Source: an uncultured Lachnospiraceae bacterium | GTDB lineage: Bacteria; Bacillota; Clostridia; Lachnospirales; Lachnospiraceae | Reading direction: 5' to 3' | Assembly: GCA_905235345.1 (NCBI GenBank) | Contig: CAJOLO010000058.1 | Span: forward strand, 1-8,680 | DNA: 8,680 bases | Shown here: positions 1 through 6,562 of the stretch, piece after piece | How the letters are laid out: each line of letters starts with the position of its first letter | How positions within the stretch are numbered: position 1 is the stretch's first letter | Translations under genes and position numbers: made by a program | Notes under the pieces: generated by a model | The model's database searches: none | Seen by the model: the letters and a program-made list of their open reading frames with translations, nothing else | Told to the model about the DNA's origin: nothing

Positions 1-452
1 CACTTATATCTAACAAAAGATTTGGAAATAATCTGAATGCGGAAAGAGCAGCTGTTATTGGAATGTATCATGATTGCACAGAGATAATAACCGGAGATAT
101 GCCCACTCCTATTAAATATTATAATAAAGATACGCGAGAGGCTTATAAAAATGTTGAACGTCAGGCTGCAGAAGAACTGTTGTCGTTATTGCCTGAATAT
201 CTCAGAGAAGAATATGTATCTGTATTTTTTCCGGATGAGTCTGAGGAATATATATGGAAACTTGTTAAAGCAGCAGATAGAATATCGGCTTATATTAAAT
301 GCGTTGAAGAAGAAAAGATGGGGAATCGCGAATTTGGCAGTGCAAAAGCAACATTGTATGATAAATTGACTCAGATGGATTTGCCGGAAGTCAGAGTGTT
401 TTTTCAGGAATTTATGGAAGGCTATGAGAAAACGCTGGATGAGCTGAGATGA
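1..452 (+). CDS. yfbR: YfbR-like HD-domain 5'-deoxynucleotidase, 5' end cut off by the window
   Basis: This is the C-terminal part of a metal-dependent HD-superfamily phosphohydrolase. The characterised relative, E. coli YfbR, removes the 5' phosphate from deoxyribonucleoside monophosphates in the cytoplasm. The reading frame is open from base 3, so the ATG at 63 is an internal methionine (Met-Tyr-His-Asp) and not the start. The visible part has 149 codons and begins near residue 46 of the roughly 199-residue family. Visible hallmarks are the block FGNNLNAER, then YHD (His and Asp metal ligands) followed two residues later by Glu, then TGDMPTPIKYY, and later VKAADRISAYIKC, whose Asp (codon at 276-278) matches the last metal ligand. 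The upstream conserved Arg and His of the family lie outside the window. It ends in TGA with no clear terminator behind it. Family assignment is firm; substrate preference is inferred. Confidence 0.9.
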   Translation, partial: LISNKRFGNNLNAERAAVIGMYHDCTEIITGDMPTPIKYYNKDTREAYKNVERQAAEELLSLLPEYLREEYVSVFFPDESEEYIWKLVKAADRISAYIKCVEEEKMGNREFGSAKATLYDKLTQMDLPEVRVFFQEFMEGYEKTLDELR

Positions 453-579
453 TGTGTAACAATAGTAGGTTGTAATTAAGCATTTTTGCGCTTTCATGTA
501 TATACAGGCATAGAATTGTGTAAATTTGAATAAATACTAATGAAAATGCAAAAAAAGAAACTAATTAAAATGTTGTCAT

Positions 580-607
580 AGACAATAAATAGGAAAAAAG
601 GTATAAT
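580..607 (+). promoter_or_regulatory. Sigma-A-like promoter for the leader RNA and glgA
   Basis: TAGACA (580-585) and a perfect TATAAT (602-607) are separated by 16 bases. This is the best promoter match between yfbR and glgA. The predicted transcription start is about 613-616, giving a leader of roughly 205 nt before the glgA ATG. Seen directly in the sequence; activity is inferred. Confidence 0.7.
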
Positions 608-613
608 AATATT

Positions 614-782
614 GAGTACTGGTTATATCTCAGGTGGAGATGCCCCCCATGCCTTTAAGCAATGTGCAGGTGGGGGTGACAAAATTGTCTCGGGTGGGGT
701 TCAATCCCTGTCTCAGATATATGCTCCGCGAGGATGTGCTTGAGGTTTGAAATATATTAAAAGTTGGTTTGAAACTTGTACC
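614..782 (+). ncRNA. Structured RNA or 5' leader upstream of glgA, class not identified
   Basis: This stretch is unusually GC-rich and hairpin-rich for the genome, and it follows a strong promoter. Visible pairings include 624-630 with 715-721 (7 bp, TATATCT/AGATATA), 644-649 with 671-676 (CCCCCA/TGGGGG), 678-681 with 686-689 (GACA/TGTC), and 697-699 with 706-708 around TTCAAT. A competing fold pairs 629-634 with 739-744, 636-641 with 720-727 (one bulged G), and 616-624 with 773-781 (one mismatch). The competing fold would make one long rod with internal bubbles. Such a rod resembles 6S RNA in general form, and the mutually exclusive pairings would also suit a cis-regulatory leader. I see no U-rich terminator before glgA, which favours a leader over a separate small RNA. 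I could not match it to a riboswitch class I know; it lacks the SAM-I, T-box, c-di-GMP, ydaO, ZTP and fluoride signatures. The 3' boundary is approximate. Confidence 0.5.
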
Positions 783-820
783 ATTACTTGTATGAGCGAT
801 TTGAATGGAGGGCGTTGAGT

Positions 821-2269
821 ATGAAGAATATTTTATTTGTAGCATCAGAATGTGTCCCTTTTATTAAAACCGGAGGATTGGCGGACGTTGTAGGAGCGCT
901 TCCTAAGATGTTTCCTAAAGATGAGTATAATGTAAGGGTTGTAATACCGAATTATACTTGTATACCTTGGGAATATAGAGAGAAATTTCAATATGTTCAT
1001 CATTTTTATATGGATCTTGGACAACGTTTTGAGAATGTTCATGTCGGAATAATGACTTATGAACTTGATGGAATTACCTATTATTTTATTGATAATGAAT
1101 ATTATTTTTCAGGATGGGCTCCGTATGGAACAATCAGGTTTGATATTGAGAAGTTTACTTTCTTCAGTAAGGCGGCGCTTGCAATACTTCCTGTTATTAA
1201 TTTTAAGCCTGATGTAATACATTGTCATGACTGGCAGACCGGACTGGTTCCTGTGTATTTAAGGACTCTTTATCATGATAACCCGTTTTTTTCAGGTACC
1301 AAGGTTATTATGACTATTCATAATCTTAAGTTTCAGGGCGTATGGGATGTTAAGACATTTAAATATATTTCCGGACTTCCTGATTATGTATTTACACCGG
1401 ATCGAATGGAATTTTATAAGGATGGTAACATGCTGAAGGCCGGTATGGTATTCTCTGATTATATTACAACAGTCAGCGATACCTATGCCGAGGAGATACA
1501 GACTCCTGAATATGGTGAAGGATTAGATGACCTGCTCAGATTTCATAACAATAAGCTTTGTGGTATTGTTAATGGTATTGACTATGATGTATATAATCCT
1601 AATAATGATGATAAGATTTTTAAGAAATATAATATCAGAAGCTATAAGAAGGGTAAGGCACAGAATAAGATTGAACTTCAAAAAGAACTTGGACTTCCGG
1701 TGGATGATGGAAAGTACATGATTGGTATAATCTCAAGACTAACCGACCAGAAAGGGCTTGATCTTATCGACTGGGTTATGGAAGGGATTGTTGATCCTTA
1801 TGTGCAGTTTGTTATAATTGGTACAGGAGAGCCTAAGTATGAGAATATGTTTAAGCATTATCAGTGGGTATATTCTGACAGGCTATCTGCCAATATTTTT
1901 TACTCTGACGAAAGAGCTCATAAGCTATATGCTGCAGCAGATGCAATGCTGATGCCATCGAGATTTGAGCCGTGTGGGCTTACTCAGCTGATATCACTTA
2001 AATATGGTACGGTTCCTATTGTCAGAGAAACAGGGGGGCTTAAGGACACGGTTATACCCTATAACGAATATGAGGGAACCGGTACAGGTTTCTCGTTTAC
2101 GAATTATAATGCTGATGAGATGCTTAAGATTATTAATTACTCTAAGGAGATATACTATGACCACAGAGATGATTGGAATAAGATGATTGTCCGTGGTATG
2201 AAGGAAGATTTTTCGTGGGTTAAGTCGGCAGAGAAGTATATGCAGCTCTATAACCTGCTGCTGGGATGA
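821..2269 (+). CDS. glgA: Glycogen synthase (ADP-glucose type, GT5)
   Basis: GlgA transfers glucose from ADP-glucose to the non-reducing end of a growing alpha-1,4-glucan in the cytoplasm, the chain-elongation step of bacterial glycogen synthesis. The start is ATG 821, because GGAGGG lies at 807-812, 8 bases upstream, and the product then opens MKNILFVASECVPF as in the family. The frame extends back to a TTG at 776, but that would add 15 unconserved residues. The protein has 482 residues, normal for GlgA. Visible motifs are KTGGL (16-20, the ADP-glucose-binding lysine motif), IHCHDW (133-138), VNGID (250-254), and SRFEPCGL (380-387) with the catalytic-site Glu at 383, followed by an ETGGL segment. 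Both Rossmann-like GT-B lobes are complete. No other glg genes are adjacent, so it appears to be transcribed alone from the promoter at 580-607, through the structured leader. Confidence 0.95.
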   Translation: MKNILFVASECVPFIKTGGLADVVGALPKMFPKDEYNVRVVIPNYTCIPWEYREKFQYVHHFYMDLGQRFENVHVGIMTYELDGITYYFIDNEYYFSGWAPYGTIRFDIEKFTFFSKAALAILPVINFKPDVIHCHDWQTGLVPVYLRTLYHDNPFFSGTKVIMTIHNLKFQGVWDVKTFKYISGLPDYVFTPDRMEFYKDGNMLKAGMVFSDYITTVSDTYAEEIQTPEYGEGLDDLLRFHNNKLCGIVNGIDYDVYNPNNDDKIFKKYNIRSYKKGKAQNKIELQKELGLPVDDGKYMIGIISRLTDQKGLDLIDWVMEGIVDPYVQFVIIGTGEPKYENMFKHYQWVYSDRLSANIFYSDERAHKLYAAADAMLMPSRFEPCGLTQLISLKYGTVPIVRETGGLKDTVIPYNEYEGTGTGFSFTNYNADEMLKIINYSKEIYYDHRDDWNKMIVRGMKEDFSWVKSAEKYMQLYNLLLG

Positions 2270-2343
2270 ATATGCCGGCAGGATTTAAGCATATTATGCA
2301 GCAAGAACGCATGGAGCATTTTAGAATATGAAAAATGAACTGT

Positions 2344-2376
2344 ATATGTTGTAAGACAATAATGTATGCAACATAT
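2344..2376 (+). repeat. Inverted repeat in the glgA-serS intergenic region
   Basis: ATATGTTG (2344-2351) is the exact reverse complement of CAACATAT (2369-2376), with a 17-nt spacer. It lies 41 bases before the serS ATG, in a 148-bp gap that has no T-box signature and no convincing terminator for glgA. It could be a leader hairpin or a protein-binding site. It could also be chance in AT-rich DNA. Confidence 0.35.
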
Positions 2377-2417
2377 GTGGGTATAGATGACAGAATAATA
2401 TATTGAGGAGAAATAAC

Positions 2418-3695
2418 ATGATTGACATCAAATTTTTACGTGAAAACCCTGATGTGGTAAAACAGAACATTAAAAACAAATTTCAGGATGACAAACTCCC
2501 TTTAGTGGATGAGGTTATTGAGCTTGATAAGAAGAGTCGTGAGGCGAAGGGAAAAGCAGATGAGTTACGTGCGGAACGTAATAAGATATCGAAGCAGATT
2601 GGCGGATTGATGGCTCAGGGAAAGAAAGAAGAGGCTGAGGAGATAAAGAAACTTGTCACAGAGAAATCTGATGAACTTGCTGCATTGCAGGTGCAGGAAA
2701 AGGAATATCAGGAAAAAGTTAATGAGATAATGATGGTTATTCCTAATATTATTGATCCGTCAGTGCCTATTGGTAAGGACGATAGTGAGAATGTCGAGAT
2801 AGAGAGATTTGGCGAGCCTGTAATTCCTGACTTTGAGATTCCTTATCATACGGAAATTATGGAGAAATTTGATGGTATAGATCTTGATGCTGCAGGAAAG
2901 GTTGCGGGCAACGGATTCTATTATCTTATGGGTGATATTGCAAGGCTTCATTCCGCAATTATTTCTTATGCAAGAGATTTTATGATTGACAGAGGGTTTA
3001 CCTACTGTGTTCCACCATTTATGATCAGATCCAATGTGGTTACCGGAGTTATGAGTTTTGCAGAGATGGATGCAATGATGTATAAGATTGAAGGGGAGGA
3101 TCTCTATCTTATCGGAACAAGTGAACATTCAATGATTGGAAAATTCATTGATACGATTATTAAGGAAGATCAGCTTCCGAAGACGCTTACCAGTTACTCA
3201 CCATGCTTTAGAAAAGAGAAGGGAGCACATGGTATAGAGGAACGAGGGGTATATAGAATACACCAGTTTGAGAAGCAGGAGATGATTGTTGTATGTAAGC
3301 CGGAGGAAAGTCCGATGTGGTTTGATAAGCTGTGGCAGAATACGGTTGATCTTTTTAGAAGTCTGGATATACCTGTTCGTACACTGGAGTGCTGTTCAGG
3401 TGATCTTGCTGATCTTAAGGTTAAGTCGATTGATGTTGAAGCATGGTCTCCGAGACAGAAGAAGTATTTTGAAGTTGGAAGCTGTTCTAACTTGGGGGAT
3501 GCTCAGGCAAGACGTCTCAAGATACGTGTGGAAGGAGAAGATGGAAAATATTTACCGCATACGCTTAATAATACGGTTGTAGCACCGCCACGTATGTTGA
3601 TTGCATTTTTGGAGAATAACTTAAATGCTGACGGTACCGTTAATATTCCTAAGGCATTACAGCCGTATATGGGTGGCAAAGAGAGACTTGAGTGA
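2418..3695 (+). CDS. serS: Seryl-tRNA synthetase
   Basis: This class II aminoacyl-tRNA synthetase activates serine with ATP and loads it on tRNA-Ser (and on tRNA-Sec where present). ATG 2418 is chosen because GAGGAG sits at 2405-2410 and the protein then opens MIDIKFLRENPDVV, the usual SerRS N-terminus. A TTG at 2403 in the same frame overlaps the ribosome-binding site. The length is 425 residues, as expected. Order: an N-terminal two-helix coiled-coil arm, roughly residues 30-100, rich in Lys and Glu, that grips the tRNA long arm; then the catalytic core with GTSEHS (serine pocket), motif 2 from FRKEKGAHG at residue 264 through RIHQFEKQEM, and motif 3 NNTVVAPPR with Arg at 392. The motif 3 wording is the NNT...PR variant, which as I recall also occurs in Thermus SerRS, rather than the E. 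coli NGSGLAVGR form. No T-box leader is visible, so serine-responsive control is not evident. Confidence 0.96.
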   Translation: MIDIKFLRENPDVVKQNIKNKFQDDKLPLVDEVIELDKKSREAKGKADELRAERNKISKQIGGLMAQGKKEEAEEIKKLVTEKSDELAALQVQEKEYQEKVNEIMMVIPNIIDPSVPIGKDDSENVEIERFGEPVIPDFEIPYHTEIMEKFDGIDLDAAGKVAGNGFYYLMGDIARLHSAIISYARDFMIDRGFTYCVPPFMIRSNVVTGVMSFAEMDAMMYKIEGEDLYLIGTSEHSMIGKFIDTIIKEDQLPKTLTSYSPCFRKEKGAHGIEERGVYRIHQFEKQEMIVVCKPEESPMWFDKLWQNTVDLFRSLDIPVRTLECCSGDLADLKVKSIDVEAWSPRQKKYFEVGSCSNLGDAQARRLKIRVEGEDGKYLPHTLNNTVVAPPRMLIAFLENNLNADGTVNIPKALQPYMGGKERLE

Positions 3696-3771
3696 AAGTA
3701 TGCCTTACAGGATGGTTGATTGCACTGGTACAATTGGGATAAATTAGTATATATGAATTGATATCGTTTAG

Positions 3772-3808
3772 ATAAGCCTTCCCCACACGGAGAAGGCTTA
3801 TAATCTTT
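3772..3808 (+). terminator. Intrinsic terminator after serS
   Basis: ATAAGCCTTC (3772-3781) pairs perfectly over 10 bp with GAAGGCTTAT (3792-3801), with a 10-nt loop that could close further by two G-C pairs. A moderately U-rich stretch (AATCTTTAATTT) follows on the plus strand. It lies 77 bases after the serS stop and between converging genes. The minus-strand side of the stem lacks a T run, so I assign it mainly to serS, though it may slow readthrough from the LysR gene as well. Confidence 0.65.
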
Positions 3809-3871
3809 AATTTAACGTTGCATTAGATGAAAGAAGATTCCGGTTTGATTTACAAAATATTCGATGATGAT

Positions 3872-4750
3872 TTATTTCCTGATAGATTTAAAATAATTGA
3901 GTATATGTTTATGCATGGATTTTACTGCAGGAGCCATGAGCTCATCGTTGATTGAACATATCCCGATTGTGCGATGCTCAGAAGGGTTTAGTACGTAAGT
4001 GTTTACATCGTAAGGGATGTTCTGCATTACAAGCATGGGCATTATACATATTCCGAGCCCTGCAGCTACCATTGCAATTTGACTCAGATCATCCACAACA
4101 TGGCATGAGGAGTGGATGTTAAGTTTGTATTTTCTGAATATTTCCTGGATATCTGCATCGGTACTTTCTCTTTGTGAGATGAATTTTTCGCCGTCAAGCT
4201 CTGATATTTCAATAAATTCCTTATGCTTTGTTTTATAATTTTTGGGTGTAATAACAAGCAACTCGTCATCATAAACTGGAGTGAGATTAAGCTCCTTACA
4301 GCTGGATTCGGATAAAAATCCGATATCTACCACCCCGGTTTTTAACCAGTTATATACATCATCATAGGTTCCCTGATATATTTTTATTTCTATATTAGGA
4401 TGCTTTTTGGAAAAATCAGAAACGATATCGGGTATAAAGCTGGTACAAACAGATGAAAAGGTACCGAGCTTTACTGAACCATGGGTGAGTCCGTTGAACT
4501 CTGATATGGCCTGTTGCAGCTTTGTATCACTGTTGAGTACAGTGAGAATATAGGGCTGGAGATTCTCACCGTAGCTTGTTAGGGTGATTCCGTTTTTGTT
4601 TCGGTTAAACAATGGGAATCCCAGCTCTTTTTCCATGGTGGATATGGCATGGCTGATGGCAGAAGGTGTAAGGTTCATAACCTGAGCTGCCTGCTGAAAG
4701 CTTCCCTGTTCAACGACTGTCTGAAATATCTGATATGATAATAAGGTCAT
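3872..4750 (-). CDS. LysR-family transcriptional regulator, target unknown
   Basis: This is a 292-residue LysR-type regulator, a usual length for the family. These proteins act as tetramers in the cytoplasm and bind promoters through an N-terminal winged helix-turn-helix. They respond to a small-molecule co-inducer in a periplasmic-binding-protein-like C-terminal domain. The HTH is seen at about residues 9-50: FQTVVEQGSFQQAAQVMNLT, then SAISHAISTMEKELGFPLFNR. The effector domain starts near residue 90 (GSVKLGTFSSV) and includes the typical VDIGFL and VAAGLGICIMP segments. The start ATG at 4750 has GGAGG at 4761-4757 on the minus strand, 6 bases away. It lies downstream of the AAA+ gene on the same strand but is separated from it by the 4791-4851 hairpin element. 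It has no divergently transcribed partner, the usual clue to a LysR target, so the ligand and regulon cannot be guessed from here. Confidence 0.92.
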   Translation of the reverse strand: MTLLSYQIFQTVVEQGSFQQAAQVMNLTPSAISHAISTMEKELGFPLFNRNKNGITLTSYGENLQPYILTVLNSDTKLQQAISEFNGLTHGSVKLGTFSSVCTSFIPDIVSDFSKKHPNIEIKIYQGTYDDVYNWLKTGVVDIGFLSESSCKELNLTPVYDDELLVITPKNYKTKHKEFIEISELDGEKFISQRESTDADIQEIFRKYKLNIHSSCHVVDDLSQIAMVAAGLGICIMPMLVMQNIPYDVNTYVLNPSEHRTIGICSINDELMAPAVKSMHKHILNYFKSIRK

Positions 4751-4790
4751 ATATAACCTCCGTATTATTATAAAATATTACAAATTGTTA

Positions 4791-4851
4791 ACTCGGTCGG
4801 AGAAATTCCCCTCCGCTATGCAAAGCGTAGGAGGGGCTATAACAATCGAGT
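4791..4851. repeat. GC-rich nested inverted-repeat element between the AAA+ and LysR genes
   Basis: This 61-nt element has nested symmetry: outer arms ACTCG (4791-4795) and CGAGT (4847-4851), inner arms CCCCTCC (4808-4814) and GGAGGGG (4830-4836), and an apical stem CGCT (4814-4817) with AGCG (4824-4827). A second, competing hairpin pairs GGAG (4799-4802) with CTCC (4811-4814). It is much more GC-rich than its surroundings. It lacks a long T run on either strand, so it is a poor classical intrinsic terminator, although AATTTCT follows the inner stem on the minus strand. It could end or attenuate AAA+ transcription before lysR. It could also be a copy of a dispersed REP-like palindromic element; copy number cannot be judged from one window. 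Confidence 0.55.
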
Positions 4852-4869
4852 CTTGACAATGGATCACGA

Positions 4870-6324
4870 TTAAGCATTATCGATAGTAAAAATATCTTTA
4901 AGGTCATCGGGAGTTAAGGTCATAAGTGCTTCCGGTGATGAGATATGGTCGGTTAGCAGGCGATTAGCCTGGGCTGCAATTGCCATGTCAAGGAAATTTC
5001 TCATATCTCTTGCATTTCCGAAATATTTAGTTTTGTGTGCTACATAGTTTTCCAATTGCAGTTTTAAATATTCAGATGCTTCATTGCTCAGAATATAATC
5101 ATTTTCATTACAGAATGAAACGAATACATTGTATAACTCGTCTGCACTATAGTCCGGGAAATGAATGGTTTTCTGAAAACGGGATTTAAGACCGGGGTTT
5201 GCATCGATAAAGGTTTCCATTTCCTTAGGATATCCAGCAACTATTACGATAAGGTCATCTCTGTTGTCCTCCATACCTTTTACTAAAGTGTCGATGGCCT
5301 CCTGACCAAAATCACCGTTAGCTCCTTCGTTTACAAGAGAATACGCTTCATCAATGAATAGAACTCCACCTTTTGCTTTTTCTATTACTTCAGATACTTT
5401 GATGGCAGTCTGTCCCATATATCCGGCAACGAGACCTGAACGGTCGACCTCTACAATATGTCCTTTCGAAAGAATTCCGAGAGAACAGTATATCTGTGAG
5501 AGGAGCCTTGCTACGGTGGTTTTTCCGGTTCCGGGGTTTCCTGTAAATACAAAATGCTTTGTTACGGAAGGAGACTTTAATCCGTGTTTTTTTCTCATTT
5601 CTATAACCTTTAACAGGTTTATGAGGTTTTTGACTTCTTCTTTGACAGAATCAAGTCCTATGAGGCTGTCGAGTTCTTCAAGAAGTGAATCGAGATCCTC
5701 TCTGGTTTTGTCGCCGCCTGATATAGTGCCGACAAAAGGAATATCTGATTCTTGTTTTTCCGCCTGTTCTTCTTTGGATTTTAGTTTAAAAGGAATACTA
5801 TCAGGTCGATACGGTTTTTGACCGCCGCTTCTGATATGTGAACGGATGTTGCTTTCCAGCATAAACATATATCTGGTAAGCTGATTTACTTCTGTTTTAT
5901 CCATATGTCTGCAGTTTGATAAGAAATCTTCACCTATAGATTGAAAAACCAGCAGATATAGTTTCTTCAAGTCATAATACTTAGATTCATGAATAATGAT
6001 ATTATCTGTTGCACAATCAAGGAAAAGTTTCATTGACTGCGGTGGGGAATTGAGAAAATCATCTCGTATTACTATACTATTCATGGCAAAGCTTTTAATG
6101 GTTTCTGAATCAAAGGTATATCCCAGAGATTTATTAATATATCTTATTTCATCCTTTGCAATAACATGGTCTGCTATTATAAGATATATAAGAAAATTTC
6201 TAAGGTCCATACGCAGCATTTCCTTAACACTTTCGTGGTAAGTTTGTGTTTTCATTAAATGTGTGTCAATTTTTTGTGCGATGTCCATTGCTGAGTTGTA
6301 AATTGTTTGAGTTTCACTGTCCAT
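4870..6324 (-). CDS. CbbX/SpoVK-type AAA+ ATPase with a divergent helical N-terminal domain
   Basis: This 484-residue protein has a C-terminal AAA+ module of the CbbX/CfxQ, SpoVK and EccA group, ATP-driven ring machines that remodel partner proteins. Start ATG 6324 is preceded by AGGAGG at 6337-6332 (minus strand), 7 bases away. AAA+ landmarks: Walker A GNPGTGKT (262-269), aromatic pore loop GYMGQ (301-305), Walker B VLFIDEAYS (321-329), sensor 1 region VIVAGYPKEM (360-369), arginine-finger region NPGLKSRF (376-383, Arg 382), and sensor 2 GNARDMR (436-442). All key residues are present, so it should be an active ATPase. Residues 1-165 are mainly helical and include IIADHVIAKDEIRYIN (49-64). 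That resembles the acidic loop and helix of TerB-like domains, but the match is weak and I inferred it by eye. A charged, low-complexity linker (about 165-210) joins the two parts. No rubisco, ESX or sporulation gene is adjacent, so the partner protein is unknown. The names SpoVK or CbbX should be read as family labels. Confidence 0.88.
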   Translation of the reverse strand: MDSETQTIYNSAMDIAQKIDTHLMKTQTYHESVKEMLRMDLRNFLIYLIIADHVIAKDEIRYINKSLGYTFDSETIKSFAMNSIVIRDDFLNSPPQSMKLFLDCATDNIIIHESKYYDLKKLYLLVFQSIGEDFLSNCRHMDKTEVNQLTRYMFMLESNIRSHIRSGGQKPYRPDSIPFKLKSKEEQAEKQESDIPFVGTISGGDKTREDLDSLLEELDSLIGLDSVKEEVKNLINLLKVIEMRKKHGLKSPSVTKHFVFTGNPGTGKTTVARLLSQIYCSLGILSKGHIVEVDRSGLVAGYMGQTAIKVSEVIEKAKGGVLFIDEAYSLVNEGANGDFGQEAIDTLVKGMEDNRDDLIVIVAGYPKEMETFIDANPGLKSRFQKTIHFPDYSADELYNVFVSFCNENDYILSNEASEYLKLQLENYVAHKTKYFGNARDMRNFLDMAIAAQANRLLTDHISSPEALMTLTPDDLKDIFTIDNA

Positions 6325-6338
6325 TGTTGTTCCTCCTG

Positions 6339-6354
6339 AGATAATAAATTATCT
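6339..6354 (-). promoter_or_regulatory. Palindrome next to the AAA+ gene ribosome-binding site
   Basis: AGATAAT (6339-6345) and ATTATCT (6348-6354) are perfect inverted arms separated by AA. In the minus-strand transcript the palindrome ends one base before the AGGAGG Shine-Dalgarno of the AAA+ gene. It could be an operator for a dimeric repressor. The two-base loop is too tight for a good RNA hairpin. Confidence 0.35.
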
Positions 6355-6463
6355 GAATATTGTATATACTTATGCTGTGTTAGTATTTATTAGCAATTTA
6401 AGGTGTTTGGTTTATCCTATAATATCAAAAAATGATTTAATTTTCAATATGAGGAAATGTGGG

Positions 6464-6492
6464 TTGAAAATGTAGGCATATAATGTTAAAAT
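6464..6492 (+). promoter_or_regulatory. Sigma-A-like promoter for yebC (and probably ychF)
   Basis: TTGAAA (6464-6469) and TAAAAT (6487-6492) are separated by 17 bases, placing a likely transcription start near 6499 and a leader of about 64 nt. It lies in the 238-bp divergent region between the AAA+ gene and yebC. I found no equally good promoter on the minus strand for the AAA+ gene. Confidence 0.55.
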
Positions 6493-6514
6493 GAGGCTTG
6501 TTTGTGTGAGATAA

Positions 6515-6540
6515 TAGCTACAATAACCTATAGCTACAAT
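6515..6540 (+). repeat. Tandem 10-bp direct repeat in the yebC leader
   Basis: TAGCTACAAT occurs at 6515-6524 and again at 6531-6540, a 16-bp period, just before the yebC ribosome-binding site (GAGGAG, 6548-6553). The identity is exact. A function, such as a binding site read from one face of the helix, is speculative. Confidence 0.4.
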
Positions 6541-6562
6541 TAAAGAAGAGGAGATAATAAAT

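Noticed and set aside
477..494. A weak hairpin (AAGC...GCTT) after yfbR as a terminator.
   Set aside because: The stem is only 4 bp, the loop holds the T run, and no U tail follows.
692..711. GGGTTCAATCCC looks like a tRNA T-arm, and 624-630/715-721 could be a 7-bp acceptor stem.
   Set aside because: The T-stem does not join the acceptor strand at the correct spacing, there is no D-arm or normal anticodon arm, and no CCA end, so it is not a tRNA.
686..712. CGGGTGGGG resembles the T-box bulge sequence.
   Set aside because: The ACCGCG part is missing, the downstream gene is glgA and not an amino-acid gene, and no terminator/antiterminator pair is visible.
776..820. TTG 776 as the glgA start (497 residues).
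   Set aside because: The ribosome-binding site at 807-812 and the conserved N-terminus both support ATG 821.
4853..4881. A perfect TTGACA at 4853-4858 on the plus strand, antisense to the AAA+ gene.
   Set aside because: No acceptable -10 box lies 16-18 bases downstream, and no plus-strand gene follows.
5354..5821. A 155-codon plus-strand open frame.
   Set aside because: It is a shadow of the AAA+ gene on the opposite strand: no ribosome-binding site, no recognisable domain, and it lies across the conserved ATPase motifs.
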